NCBI GenBank assembly: GCA_014706295.1 | Contig: JACSVZ010000002.1 | Location: forward strand, 19,638,494-19,702,493 | DNA length: 64,000 bases | Origin: Lycocorax pyrrhopterus obiensis | Taxonomy: Eukaryota > Chordata > Aves > Passeriformes > Paradisaeidae | Reading direction: 5' to 3' | Part shown: positions 13,298 through 26,600 of the stretch, one piece after another | Layout of the letters: each line of letters begins with the position of its first letter | Position numbering within the stretch: position 1 is the stretch's first letter | Made by a program: the position numbers and the translations under genes | Notes under the pieces: model-generated | What the model was told of the DNA's origin: nothing | What the model saw: only the letters and a program-made list of their open reading frames with translations | The model's database searches: none

Positions 13298-16135
13298 CTT
13301 TATCCTTTTGATTGTCTTTTTGTCAGTAGGAATTTTGTGTATAAGCTCAAGGCAGCGCATAACCCTGAGAGTCCTACTTACCTCTTCAATTTATTACATG
13401 AATAATCACATTGTTACAATGAATACAGACACTTTTTACAAAAAGATGCAAATCATTATTAATTCCATGACAACACTTCACATGAATCACATTGAATACT
13501 TTAACTACTAAAGTAGCTGTAATACACAGTTGCATTGGAGACCAATTGTAATATAGTGTTTATTAATGTCCACGTCTGGCCAATATGTCTGTGTGAATAC
13601 CAAATAGATTACTAATGCTAATGCTCTTGACATAGCAGGTGTCTGACATAGCTGTATGTTGGTGCTCAGTTGTATTCTAAGCCTTGGATATCAAAACCAT
13701 AATAACGTTGACTAAAGCTTTAAAAATTCACATACCATATGTATTGTAAAATACTTGTCACAGAATGATACTCTTTTATGACCTGAATAAAGTGGTTGAG
13801 AAAAAGAAAAATTAGTCACTTGAAGAAGTAGGACTCAAAATTAAAGACTAGGATAAAGAACAAAATGAAAACAGCTTTCTTTTAAGAAAAAAAGAGTTAT
13901 TATTACCTCTAAATTATTTAGCCTTAGCATCGCAAACTTTCAAAATATGCAGAAAAAATTAAAGCACTAGATTATCAGGGTTTTTTTGTTCTCCATAGCT
14001 CTATGCTAATCATTGTGCTGAGTGTGAACTGACTTTTTCCTCCTGTTATGAGCAACCAAAGTCTTTGTTCTGAGAATGATCACATAATTACACAGAAGAT
14101 TAAAGAATTCCCATGAATAATTTGTGCTCATTTCTCCCTGTTAAACCCATTTAACCCAGTTGAGCGTGCCTTGCTGACTTGCTTCAGAGACTCACATTTT
14201 CATTAGAAAAGTAGAATACTCACCCTCCCCTGCAGCTGATAACTCCTTCTGGCTTATCTTGTTGCCTAAACATTTCCCTGAACTTGACCAGCTCTTCTCC
14301 AAAGCATAATCATTTGGCATTGTTCATAAATTAATTATAAAAGTAAAAATTAACTCATTTTATGAAGAAATGGTAAAAAGAAAAGGTAAACATTTAAAAA
14401 TTAATTGAACTATCAGAATGGAAAATTCCTTCTAGTAGTTGGAATAAATGTTGGGAGATGTAGTTTAGCTTGTGGTCCATGGAGGGCCAGAGGACTGAAA
14501 GAAATTCATTGTCACACCACAAGCTACTCTAGTTTACCTCCTACACCCAATTTTGACCACATGAACACTAAGTCAAGTTTCATATTCCCATATCTAGGTT
14601 GAACACTGTATTGCTTTTTGGTTATATTAAGATGAGGGCAAAAAATGTGGTTTTATAATAAAACAGCAAATATGCTGTAAATTCCTTGTGTGTTTAAGGT
14701 TATGGTCTGATCTATTCCCCTCTCCCCCTTTAAGATGCAGCTAGAGTATTGTAACAAAAGTAAAATGCAAACCCACCAAGACTAACATGCTCTACAGTTT
14801 ATCATATCTTAGTTGTCGTGTACAAATGTCCTGTAGAAAAATGCACTTCTTTTTAATCCTTTTCGTTTTTTTCTTGAGCATGAAATATATCCATAAGAAT
14901 GATTATAGCTGCAGATGGTAAATTGAAATCCAGATATGAATATTAACTTGCCTGACATTTGTGAAAGTGTGGATGGCTGCTGCAGGAACATGCACATTAT
15001 GGCCACCCTTCTGGTCAGCTGCATATCTGCTTTCAAATAAAAAGGGGCTACAGTATAAGAGCTGCAGCTGATGAAGTGGTAACACTCTAGGAACAGTTTG
15101 GAATGATGTTAATATGCATGTTCTTAGTATTGTGTTTCCTTCCTTTGCTGCACTTTGTACTTCATCCTCACAGAGTGGAGAACAATTTCCTGTTCACAAG
15201 CCTTAGTAACTGACTGGTACCTTGGAGAATAAATGACTGTCTTTAAGTTCTCAGCAGAGGAGGAATACTGTTCCATGTCAGGTGCCCGAGCTCTCACATG
15301 CTGTAATCTACACGGAGCAATACAGCCCACAGTAGCTTTTTCTGCTTAGGTGCTTGGGAACTTCCATTTTTGTTCTCATATGAATTCTTCCCACCCCTTC
15401 TCCCTCTCTTCCCACACACAAACTGAAAATGAAAAACAGAAGATGTCGGTTTTTGACAGATGCATTACTGCAAGTTATATGTATTTATTAAGCTCTTTCT
15501 GTCTAATTTATACAAACAGAGAGAGGTCTGGAAAATGATTGTGTATTATGGAGCATTTGTATGCACACTTGTAAGGAAGATTATCCAGTGAAAGTCTTCC
15601 TATTATATACGTATATTAATGAAATTTTGAGTTAATTAAAACAGTATGAATGGGATTCATATCATTAAATCTGGACATCTCCATTGCGGACATATTGTCT
15701 AGACTGTCTTTACAGGCAACAGAAAAAATTAGGAGCTGCTAGAATTCAATGTACTGCATTCTAGGGTAGGCATCTACCTGAGGACAATATTAATTTAACC
15801 CCTGCCAACTTGATGCCTACAAAAAGTGGACATTTTCTGTAGCTCCAGCGTTTATACATGGCAGCATGTCTGATTAAGATGCAGCGGATCAGATCAAAGA
15901 TCTGAGTAATCCAAGAGCCTATCTCCAGCTGTGTGAGCTACAGAAACAGGGAATGAAAAAGTTGTGCCTGAGGCCTCAGCCACAGCTGAGCAAATAATGA
16001 AGGAGCCGTGAGGGGGAGCTGAGGACACCCTCGGCTTCAAGATGATCTCAGCAGACATTTGCATGGCACAGGCTGGAGACAGAACTTAAAGAGGACAATG
16101 ATGTCAAGGAGGAACTGGGTGCCACCAACACCATG

Positions 16136-16205
16136 GAAACATAGGACTACAAGTACATTTAGGTCGAAAAGGACTTCTGGATGCCATCTAACCCATACTC
16201 TAGAT
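16136..16205 (-). mobile_element. CR1 LINE 3'-end fragment (decayed)
   Basis: TACATTTAGGTCGAAAAGG followed by ACTTCTGGATGCCATCTAACC resembles the reverse-oriented CR1 end 'atttaggttggaaaagacctctaagatcatctaacc' with several changes. It flanks the GC-richer open-frame patch at 15860-16700, which may or may not belong to the same insertion. Confidence 0.5.
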
Positions 16206-19200
16206 AAAAACCATAATAACTTCAAAATTGGATCACGTGGTTGATCTGTTTTATCATCTTCATATTCACCAGGCTGCTGCTGGTGAAACAGGGAAAGGAT
16301 GAGAGAAAGTCACCATCAGCAAACACCTGGACTACATCCATGGGCATATCCACTGTAATGACCAGCGGATGCAGGAAAGCATGGAGGCATGGGGCACCAG
16401 TGCAAAACACAGGTATGGCTGCACCAGTGCAACCACCGAACCCCAAGGGGAGCTCTGAGCAAGGCTTGAGCCCATCAGTATTGGCAAGGAGAAAGGTACA
16501 CAGCCACATGTTGTACTTCAGGTCTTGCAAACAGCAGAGAAGATCCTGCTCCCCTTCAACACCTCTTCCAAAATGGAGAAGTTGTAGCCAGTGGCAGATG
16601 TTGAGGCAAGTATTGGAACAAGCTGCAAATACAGTGATCCTTTCTAAGACAAGATCTGGCCATCTGTGTGTGAAACATGATTGTTGATATGTACCGCAAA
16701 TATATCTTGGATTGAAATGAAGATTAGCCAAATCCAAGAGACTTGGTTGCTTGTATTCCTTACAATTGTGAGACCTCAGGAGCAAAACAACTCTGAGAAG
16801 ACCATAAGGATCACACTGAAAGTGGTATTGGGTGTTGTTGAAAGTTTGTCTTGTAATTTATTTCTGCTGTTAGTTTGGATCATTAAAGTACAAACTTGTT
16901 TAAATTAGACTAGGTATAGTATTCATTGTCTGTATAGAATATTTGTCCTCCAATTTATTCCCAGAAAACAGGTCACTGGGAAACAAATAGTTTTTATTAC
17001 ATAAAGTTTATGACAATAGCAGCATAAGCTTACAGAGGGTATTTAGTCAGGGGATATTATCAATTGGAAGAAGTAAGAAATCTATGTAGAAAATGTTAAC
17101 AATATTTTTTCCTGTATATTCATATCCTGTATATTTCCTTTAGATTTGTTCTTTGGATTTTGAAATTTAAATTTTGGAAAGGATGACTGAGAATATGAAT
17201 TCTAAGAATTTGGTTTAAAATATTGAAAAATTTCAGAAAATTAAATTAAAAAAAAATTGTGTCTTAAACATTTCAGTCTGGGGCTGTTAGTCAGCTGAAA
17301 CAATAACCATATATTGAATGTAATTAAATCTGTTATTCCTCATGAAATAAGAAGAGAAAAAATTATTGAAGTTCAGGAGGATTAAAAGTCTGAATTTCAG
17401 TACTTTCTTTGTAAACATTCTGTCAATTATAAAAACTGAAAATTATTTTGGTGCAAGGCCTACCTTGTTTCAGAGATTATCCAGAAGAGTCACAGTTGTC
17501 TCAGGAGATAATTACTGATGAGTAATATAATGTTCCTTGAGTTCTTCTACAAAAATTCTTTATAATCATCTACTTTTATTTGGGACATTAAATATCATTA
17601 GCATAAACAGTAAAATAAATATGTTTTTTCCATAAGGGAGAATGTGATAAAAGTCTACTATAACTATTGTTAATCTTATCCTTTTTGTTATTGTAATTTT
17701 TTACAGATATACATAGCGTGACACAATGAATGGAGATTTAAGAACTATAGCATGACCAGCATTTCAGTGTTAAATGAAATTCTGCAAGCAGTGCTAGTCT
17801 ATTGCAGAATAAATGGGAATTTGAGTACCTGGGCTTGACCATGTAGGAATGTTCAATGCCTATTTATAATGCAGAGATCAATCATCTCACACAGATTTAT
17901 CAAAACATCAGAGTTCAGAAGCTGGACGCACTTGGCACTTTCCTGGATCAAATGTATTCTCTACATCTCAACCTAGCAGGTACAAGAATAATAAGAAAAT
18001 TCTATGTTTCAGTGATACTAATCTTGTTTCAGAAAGAAAACAGCATGTGTGATCATATTTCCTAAAATATTTCATATTTTATTTAAAACCTTAATGAATT
18101 ACATTTGGTAACTTTCAACTAAATGGCATTAAGGCAGGTATGTGTATGAATGCAGCAGAGAGGCACTGATGAGCATATTGCTGGAGAGGTGTGGGGAGAA
18201 TGATGGGCAAACATCATGCCTTGTTACTTCTGCTCCCTGTGAAAAAAACATGCCAGTCAGACAAAAAAAAAATCTAAGTCAAAAAGTAGCTCTGTGGCCC
18301 CAGGTAGGAAGATCCGTAGATATACGGAAAGATACATAGATCTATAGAAAGATATAGGTTACAGTTGTGCTAAGAAGAAAAAGTGAAAGAAAAACAAAAC
18401 ACCACCAAACCCAAACTCAAAACCAAACCCAGACCAAGGAGCCCTGTGCATGATGGAATGAAGCCAGGCATCAGTATGCTTTTTTGTCTGGAATCTCAAA
18501 AGTCTAATAAATGTCAAGCAATTCAGCTTTCCCTGAATGAAGGTATTAACAGAGATACCATCTACAGTGCAGATGTCTGTTTTTATGCAATTTGTAGGAG
18601 TTTAGTAACTTCAAAACTTGCCAATGGGTTTAAAATAAGGCAGACTGTAGAAATACAGTAAGGGAGAAAACACAAGCACAGCAGGAACACTTAAGCCTTC
18701 AAGCTAAAAATGACAATCATGTAATGCAAGTGGGTATTCTGGAAGATGACATTTTGTCAGGTTATTTAAAGCATAAACACTGTTACAAGCTATGCCTGGT
18801 ACCACAGAGGATGACAATCAAAATCACAAGGCACTCCAGAATTCCTCCCCGATATCTTTCCCATGGAGGCATGGGCTGACATAAGTTTCAGCTGTGTGGG
18901 AGGCCAACCTATTCAGCAGAAATATGGTTTCCTGAACATGCCCGTTTCCACCCTCTGTCAACCACTAAGCTAAATTTATCAGTAGCACTGTGGTCAGCAC
19001 TACAGAACCATAGAGCTGACCAGAGGGAAATTTGTTCAGATTTTACTAGCAAGGTTAATATTAAAAATATTTTTGAAAAATAAGTGTATATACTGGTATG
19101 TCACGTAGTTGAATCACATGCTGAGCCGATATTCAAATCCATGATTCATGACCACTCTTGATATAGTTCGATATGTTTCTAGTTTTATAAAGACTTTTCT

Positions 19201-19347
19201 TCTGCTTCTGCATCTTGGAACACTAAAAGAGTGGGTTAAAATCCCTTTCTAATGCAAAATCACAGACTCATTTAAGTTATCATTTCTCAAATAATGGACA
19301 TAAAATTATGGTTCCCAAACCTTAAGAATCTGGATTTGATTAAACAT

Positions 19348-19521
19348 TTTATTAATATACTAGAATTTGAACTGTACAAATGTAAAATGAATTCATAGTT
19401 ATAATTATCAATCTCTTTCTGCACCAACAGAAATTACAGAAGACTATATATAATTGTAGTTTACTTATGTATGGATTCTATTTTTAATATAAATTTACTT
19501 TCTGAACATAATTGTTTTAAT
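19348..19521 (-). terminator. Possible poly(A) signals of the minus-strand gene
   Basis: Downstream of the stop codon at 19644, the minus strand carries ATTAAA at 19516-19521 and 19483-19488, and the canonical AATAAA at 19348-19353. Using them would give a 3' untranslated region of roughly 130-310 bases. Which signal is used cannot be told from sequence. Confidence 0.4.
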
Positions 19522-19643
19522 AAAAGTAATTTTGTGTCAAGCTATTAATTCATATTGCAAATACTACAGTGTCCTGACACACTTTCAGATTTTATAACAA
19601 ATCTTTAGGCAAATTTACAATCAGTATTAATCCTGTTTTAGGT

Positions 19644-19745
19644 TTATGTTTTCAAGGAGCTACATAATTTCTCCATGTCTTCTGCTGCTACACCATAGAG
19701 AGGATTTGGAAAAGAAGTATCATTCACATCTTCATTAAATGGGTA
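19644..19745 (-). CDS. MALRD1: MALRD1-like gene, last coding exon (distal cytoplasmic tail)
   Basis: This exon encodes the last 33 residues and the TAA stop. The minus-strand acceptor TTTTTTGTTTTAG precedes TACCCATTTAATG, and the exon starts in phase 0, matching the end of the 20474-20530 exon. The peptide contains FPNPLYGVAAEDMEK, a second FxNPxY motif. In LDL-receptor-family and related receptors such motifs bind PTB-domain adaptors (DAB2, ARH, NUMB) and drive clathrin-mediated uptake. The tail ends in LCSSLKT. The exon itself is well supported by the splice site, phase and motif. The gene name is inferred from domain architecture of the whole locus; MAMDC4 or an uncharacterised paralogue are alternatives. 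Confidence 0.72.
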   Translation of the reverse strand, partial: YPFNEDVNDTSFPNPLYGVAAEDMEKLCSSLKT

Positions 19746-20473
19746 CTAAAACAAAAAAGATAGAATGAAATTTAAAATCCAAGTAATTCAATTAATTTTT
19801 TAAAATGCACATACAAATGGCTGTAGTTTCATTATAGAAGTAACATATTAAGAAAACTATAAAATCTCTAAACATTTTTAGACGAGACTTTCAGCTGATA
19901 AAAGTTAGCATAGCTCCACCAAAACAATTACCTACCAACGCACCTGATCAAGTAATTTAACCAGCTTCTGCATCTGTTTCCACCTTTTTTTTTTCCCTAG
20001 TCTGCAGAGCCCTTGCTCTAATATACATTTAGAATTATTTTAGGGCAATCTGTGTACAATAGCGTAATTGCAGTGGCTCACTAATTTTGGTACATGGTAT
20101 TGTAATTTCCTTCTATTCAAGGGAATGGTTCTAATTTCCTTGAATGAGGATTGTATGAGAAAATAGGTAATATGAACCCTTCGGGTAAGGATTTCAAGAA
20201 TTCTAAACATTTTCTTCAGCATCTGCCCAGACTGAAACGTTTTGAATTAGTGTATGGTGTAACAAGTAGCTATGATGAGCAACATTAATAAAATTGTTAT
20301 TATGAGGTCCTTGCCACCCAATTTAGTCCCAGTAATCTTTCTCAGATTCCCAGAGGTGCTAACGTTGTAAGTAGCAATACACCATTGACTTTTAGTGATA
20401 TTTTTCCCTTTCCTCTGCAAATGAACTTCCGTCACTAGCCCAACACATACCCTAGGAGTGTGTTATTACATAC
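19746..20473 (-). other. Intron of the MALRD1-like gene
   Basis: A short intron of 728 bases between the two last tail exons. The donor is GAG|GTATGT and the acceptor TTTTAG. Nothing else is recognisable inside it. Confidence 0.6.
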
Positions 20474-20530
20474 CTCATGCCATGGAGAAACACTGATTTG
20501 AACAGCAGGTGAGGTGGCATACCCAGGAGG
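20474..20530 (-). CDS. MALRD1: MALRD1-like gene, tail exon (phase 0-0)
   Basis: A 57-base exon encoding 19 residues, PPGYATSPAVQISVSPWHE. The minus-strand acceptor is TTTCTTTTTATAG|CCTCCTGGG and the donor CATGAG|GTATGT; both are good. It starts and ends in phase 0, so skipping it would keep the frame and shorten the spacing between the two NPLY motifs. The peptide is Pro/Ser-rich and probably unstructured, as expected for a linker in a receptor tail. No catalytic motif is present. Confidence 0.68.
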
Positions 20531-22211
20531 CTATAAAAAGAAAAAAACTGCTTCAGAATATTTTTAGTGAGCTGAAAATAATATATTCTGCCATGTGGCA
20601 CCTGGGTAACACACTCTATGGATCCAAAATTACAAGGCAGTATTATGAGCAAGAGTGTAGCTATGCTAAGCCCACATGGTTTTGGTGTTCAGACAGGTTC
20701 AGAAGAATTGTTCTTTGTGAAACTCAGAGACTCCCACAAGTGCATAACTTGTGAGTATTCAGCTGGAGATAAGAGATTTTGCTCACAGTTTGTCATATCT
20801 TTTGATTGATGATATGCCATTCAGATTCAAGTCTCACCAGACTTGGAGAAAACTCATAATTCCTGTTTTCTTTTAAAAAGAAGAATTAGTGTAAACATGT
20901 ATTTTCCCAGTCTTAGAGAAAATAGAGGAAATTCTGGTATGTGGCTGGACTTCAATCACAATGCCTGGGGCTATCTTCCATGAAAATGTCTCTCCTGACT
21001 GTGCTTCTGGTTTTCAACTTGCTATTAAATGAAGACTGTCAGGAATCTATTTTAACTAAAATAAAAAATGTCCTGATAAATTGGACATGATTGTGATGGG
21101 AATGTTTCCAACTTGGAGCTCTTACAAACTCCAACCTATAAGTGAATTCATTTGATCTAATGTCTCTAAAATCAGGTGTAAGGACCCTTTTATAGAAAGT
21201 AAATGGCATGTCATAGTTAATCCTATTCAAAGCTGCGGTAGAATCTTATATTATTGACTGTGCAAAGAACAAGGAAGTTTTATTTTCTATTTCAAACCAA
21301 GCCTAGCTCTTTCAATGCTAATAAGAGTACTATCAAAATGAGGGCAGGAAGGATACTTTAAATATTTTTTTTTTATTTTTTTACTCTGGGGTTCTTTGTC
21401 TATATTATTTTAAATTATAAACAAAATATCAGAGATATCTTCATTTTAAGTCTATTGTTTATTTCTTGTTAAATGTAAGACATGAATTTTAGATATCATT
21501 GTAATTTGATAATTAGATCTTGCCTTTAAGTCTTTTGCTGCAATATGTTCACTTTTGTATATACAATTTATTCAAAAATTTCTTTGTTACTCTAGCAGTC
21601 TCTTAATTCTGATCAGCAAATGGTACTAGGGAAATGTGTGACCAATCGCTTGTTTAGTGTCTAGGTGAATTTTACAGTGGTGGGAACTGTGATGTACATT
21701 TAAGGTACTGGGAAGGATTATAAACTGTTTTATTAAAGTTAAGTGAGTGTGGAAAGGCAACTGGCTGCCGAATCATGCATTTTGTGTTTTTATTTTTGTT
21801 GGTGTGTTTCTGTTGTTGTGTGTTTGCTTTGTTGGATGGTTTTTCTTGGTTTTTTGTTTGCTTGTTTGTTTTTTTCCAGATACAAAAGGAGACAAGTAGC
21901 ACTGAGCTTCTTCTTATTTGTGTGTGGGTAAATATTTAATCCAAAACACCTTTTTTTTTTTTCCTCCAAATCATCAGCCCATAGTCATAATAGTTATAAA
22001 TATTGAAATGTTGTCAAAACTGACCTGATTTCAAATATTCCTATGTTTTCAAAATGCATTGGAACTGATCTGAGTACTGAGTCAATTTCTCATTCTCACT
22101 TCTTTTATTAAATAGCATTCACTGAGGGATTACAGTCTTTTAATGGAAAACTATTTGAGGACTACAATCTCACTTTTTTCTGAACGTATAGAAGCAGCTG
22201 TTGCTACTTAC
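20531..22211 (-). other. Intron of the MALRD1-like gene
   Basis: About 1.7 kb between tail exons with a GTAAGT donor and TTTTTATAG acceptor. It contains AT-rich unique sequence and a T/G-rich low-complexity run near 21780-21880. No transposon is recognisable. Confidence 0.6.
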
Positions 22212-22287
22212 CTTTACTTTCCCAGATGAACTAAGGTCTTTGTACAATGGATTGGCAAATGAAGAAATAGCAGTTTCCTGCACTTTC
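22212..22287 (-). CDS. MALRD1: MALRD1-like gene, juxtamembrane tail exon with first NPLY motif
   Basis: A 76-base exon. On the minus strand a long pyrimidine run and CTCAAG precede GAAAGTGCAGG, and the exon ends AAAG|GTAAGT, a perfect donor. Its first base completes a Thr codon begun in the membrane exon (AC + G), and it ends in phase 0. The peptide reads KVQETAISSFANPLYKDL followed by SSSGKVK. FANPLY is an FxNPxY internalisation signal placed about 18 residues after the membrane span. The phase agreement on both sides and the motif make this one of the best-supported exons in the window. Confidence 0.75.
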
Positions 22288-23138
22288 CTTGAGAAGTCGA
22301 GCAAAAAAAAAGGAAAAACATCCACCATATCACACAGGTTGTCAAAGAACAAAACAGTTTAAGGTTGAAAAGACTGGAGTCCGAAAAAGTAGGTGGCTAA
22401 ATACATTTACAGCTGAGTTCTACTGAAATTAATGAAATTGAACCAATATTCTGTATAAATAATGTTTAGGTTAAAATAACATTTTTTCATTTGTTGCTCC
22501 TAAAAATATATATATGCTTTTGGATGTGCATAGAACTATTTAGTATTTATAAAATGCATGTATAGTGCTATATATTAAATAAAACATATTACCTTAAAAG
22601 TTGTATTCCTATAATTTGTTTGCATGGGATGAGATCATGTTCTTTCTGTGTTTTGCTATCACATTGACAATTCAGCACTTAACATGGTCTTAGGCTCCAA
22701 GTTCAAGGACACGTTAGTTATTTGTTGTAAGTACTCCACTTTTCCAATTAATTGGGAAAGAACTTGTATTTTGGGTCAAGATCATCAGCATCAGTTTTAA
22801 AGCTATAGAAGCTACCCATACCTTTTGCTACAAAGCCAGGAATAAATAATCACTTGCAGTATTGAAATGCAAACTTTTCATTAATTAACACAATGCCTTA
22901 AACAATTTTTAATAGATTAATAGGACGAATTTTGTCATTTATGGGTCTCATGTCCATTACCTCATCTAGAGGTTTAAAGACATGCTTTCCTGATAGAGGT
23001 CTTCACATATCCTCGTTTTTTTGGAAGCACTTATGACTCGTGCAATTAAGCAGAATGGGGGTGGAATTTGCAGCCTAGATCTAAATTTTTTTCCCATATA
23101 GTTAGATGACTTGTTGCCAATATTCCACAATTCTTGAA

Positions 23139-23609
23139 ATCACAGAATCATTTAGGTTGGAAAAGAGCACTAAGATCACCGAGTCCAACCTTTGACTGAT
23201 CACGACCTTGTCAGCTGTACTAAGTGCCATGTCTAGTCCCTTCCACCTCCAGGTTTGGTGACTCCACCTCCATGGGCAGTCTGTTCCAATGCTTAGCAAC
23301 CCTTTCTGTGAAGAAATTCTTCCTGATGTCCAACTTGAAGTCCCCTGGCACAGCTTGAGGCCATGTCCTCTTGTCCTGTCACTTGTTGCTGGGAGAAGAG
23401 ACTGACTCCCACCTGGCCACAACCTCTGACCTCAGGCAGTTGTAGAGAGCAGTAAGGTCTCCCCTGACCCTCCTTTTCTCCAGGCTAAACACCTCCTGCT
23501 CCCTCAGGTGCTCCTCACAGGACTTGATCTCTAGACCCTTCACCAGCTTTGTTGCTCTGGACACTCTACAACGCCTCAATGTCTTTCTTGTAGTGAGAGG
23601 CCCAGAATC
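23139..23609 (-). mobile_element. CR1 LINE copy
   Basis: A 5'-truncated CR1 in reverse orientation, about 470 bases. It begins with the 3' tail TCACAGAATCATTTAGGTTG and continues through GAGTCCAACCTTTGACTG, CTGTTCCAATGCTTAGCAAC, CTTGTCCTGTCACTTGTTGC and CAGCTTTGTTGCTCTGG. Divergence from the family pattern is low to moderate. It lies in an intron in the same orientation as the host gene. No coding capacity is left. Confidence 0.92.
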
Positions 23610-26600
23610 ATCAAAGCTGTTCCAATACTACATAAAAAGCAACAGATGTATTAGTTAAAATTACTGAAGAATGAAGCAGAAGCTAATCTTTGTTTTTGAA
23701 GAGATGCATTTAGTTTTTTGGGGTTTTTTTCCACAGTTTTTATGAGTAAGAGCATATGCCTTGTGTACATGTACAGTACTCTAAGACAAAAAATTTCCCT
23801 AAAGCTTCCCATCAGTCTTGATGATGGAGAAATAAATTTTCTTGTATTAAAAAGGTTTCCTATTCCAAAGCTGCTCCTGCAGGTGGTTGAAGCAGTGTCT
23901 CCCTAGAAGCTGATAGACAGGCTCTGTGTTACTGTGGTAGGCAGGACTGAGGGGACAAGAGTAGTCACACGAGCACAGCCCATGGAGATCTTGGGAAGGG
24001 AAGCTGTTCCTCAGTGGGAACCACAGAGGAGACACACATGATTTCTTTTGCAAATAACGAAAACCAGAATGGCTGCCTGGGAGGAAGACACAAGTAAGGT
24101 ACAGAAATAGTCTACCTTATGAATTAAACCAGTGCAAGAAGCTAAGTTTGGGTTTTAGACTAAACTACACATGTTTCCCTAATATTTTTCACAACAAGAC
24201 TTTCAGAAAGCAATTGCTTCTAATGCCAGTCTCATAATTTATTTTGATTACCTGACACAACAATGGGGAAGGCTGAATATTTGAACCTGTTGATTTTTTA
24301 ATTTGATCTTATCTTAACTGTAATAAATCATGATATTCTGATTCATTTAGTTAGCTTAGTGAAGCAATGACATATTAGATTATTTATATGCTTATTAAGC
24401 CTATATTTGCATCCCAGTTCTCCTGAATAAATTCCAGAAAATGTGTACAAAATTTTTTTTTACTCTAAAATGAAGCATGGTTCACAAAATCTGAGGCCAG
24501 AAGCAAACTCAGAGGAGAAGTTTTCAAGGAGTTTGGCTCTGCTTCTAAACTAGTGCCCAAAGGGCCAGACTTGCACGCCTTAATTTTGGTGTCTCATTTA
24601 GACATCACAAACCAACTGTATGGCCTAAAAGCATGATCTGCAATTAAGCAAATGAGTTCTGCTTACAGTCAGTCAAGACACTTCCAAAGGGCAAACCAAG
24701 TCACACAATCCTCAGTGTGAACCACCCTTACTGTGCCAATAGCAAATGGTAAGGGTAGGGACAAGTCTGATTCTCTTTCATCACCCACTCCTCCACTGAA
24801 CTGAAGCAGTTTGTCCAAGACCTACATACAGCTTATTTGGGCAAGAACATGCTGAGAACTTAGGTCTGTCCTGAGGGCAGGAGGGTGCTGAACACAGATC
24901 TCCAGCTCCCTCTACAAGGAGGATAACTAACCAGAAGGATACTGTGCCAAACTGTGGGCACCAAAAACAGTGCTGGCCAAGTTCTTCAACAGCATGTTTG
25001 TGGTTGCTGTGCTTAGTGCTGAAATCAGTCCTGTCTATGTCTCAAGCATTAAAATCGATTTTTAATTCAGCAGATTTCAGGTCTGATCTGAATAATGAAA
25101 AGCACATGTATTGGTCACCTAATCTTAGAGATAATGGGAATTTTATGGCCCAAAATATGGGTGCTGCTTGAATTTACGCACCACAAACTTAGGTGGAAAA
25201 TGAGCCTTCTTAAGTTCTCTCCTGTTCTTAAGAACATTTTTGCCAAAGCAGGGCTTTGAAAGTCAGCTTGAACATATTAACTTACATGTAACTTATGTTA
25301 CACATACACACAACATATATAAACACATAGATGCATACATATGAATATGTTTATACAAACACATATATTGTTACCCCCTGTTTGTGAATGCAGCAAGCAA
25401 TTCTTTCTAAGGGATGTCAATATCCTTAAACTGTCTGAAATATTTTCAAATTACTTAAAAGACCTTAAAGAATATGCAAGTGAAAATTTAATCAAGTTCA
25501 TAGAAGTGCTGGAATCTATCAATTGGATGAGGTGTTAACTGCAGTGAAAAAAGTAAAAAAAAAAAGTTAAAGAAAAGTAAAAAATACTCATATAAGTGTG
25601 TAAGGTAGTTTAGAGAGAACTGGGTTTTCTAACATAACCAGAAATACCACAATAGGAAAGGAGAGGATTAATCATCTTGGGTTGAGGTAACATAGGGCAT
25701 AGCTTCACTAAGCTCATCTGCATTCTTTAGTAGCAAAAACTACTGCCTTGTCAGAGGTTTCTCCACTACAATTTCACAAAGACAGGAGGAAGTGGCATGC
25801 TCCACAAAATACCCACCAGTGTATAAACAGACTGCTGAGTAACATCATTCTTATTAATGGAAAATTAAATATCTAGATTTCTTTTTTTTTTTTTTTAATG
25901 CAAGAGCTCATAATTTTGTACTTTTCAATGTACCTTCCAAAGAAAAACCAAATATTTTATACAGGACACAGATTTTTATGAAATACAGTACTGGAGGAAT
26001 GTTTATCATGTGGTTCATAACAACAATGACAAAATCCTACTGGACCAAAGATTTAATTACAATTAAGATACTAATTAAAATAATCCCTTAAAAGAATTTT
26101 TAACAATGTGATAAAGCTTCAGTTCTAAACAGAAACTAAAACTCAAGATCTTAATTTCTGAAGCATATTTAAAATCTTTTCAACTAAATTTAGGTTTGCT
26201 GAAGTAAACTATATTTTGCACAACCCATGAAAGAAAAAGGAGGCATGATGCAAGGAGAGAAGACTTTCCAAAAGCTGCATCTAAAATAATGTACAAGTCA
26301 CTTGGATGTTTGATTCAACCATTAATATGCTGTCTGGGCTTCCTAAGTCTGTACTTTGTACCTTTTGAGTCATTTTAGGGAATGTTTTTTTTAAATCAGT
26401 CCTTTGCAACTTTCATCTTAGTGATCTTGAAGGCTACAGACTACAGGGGTTGGCTCTGTTTCAGCATGTTTCCTCTTGTTTCTATGCAATCATTCCTATG
26501 TGGGGTGGTCATGAGATGTACACCTCAGAAAAACTGAAGACTTCTGACTACAGTACTCATCCTTCAGAACAAAAATATTCTACAGAAGAATGAATGGATT

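Larger units (their letters stand above)
9784..19343. other. Intergenic DNA with scattered repeats
   Basis: This interval holds the CR1 pieces at 10322, 11784 and 16136, the (AACC)n run at 10039 and the palindromic cluster at 13255, each listed separately. A GC-richer patch at 15860-16700 contains overlapping open frames on both strands with no recognisable domain. No exon with a domain match was seen. The right edge is a possible poly(A) signal of the minus-strand gene (AATAAA on the minus strand at 19348-19353). Confidence 0.5.

Noticed and set aside
23102..23579. Minus-strand open frames of 106 and 66 codons
   Set aside because: They are translations of the CR1 copy at 23139-23609.
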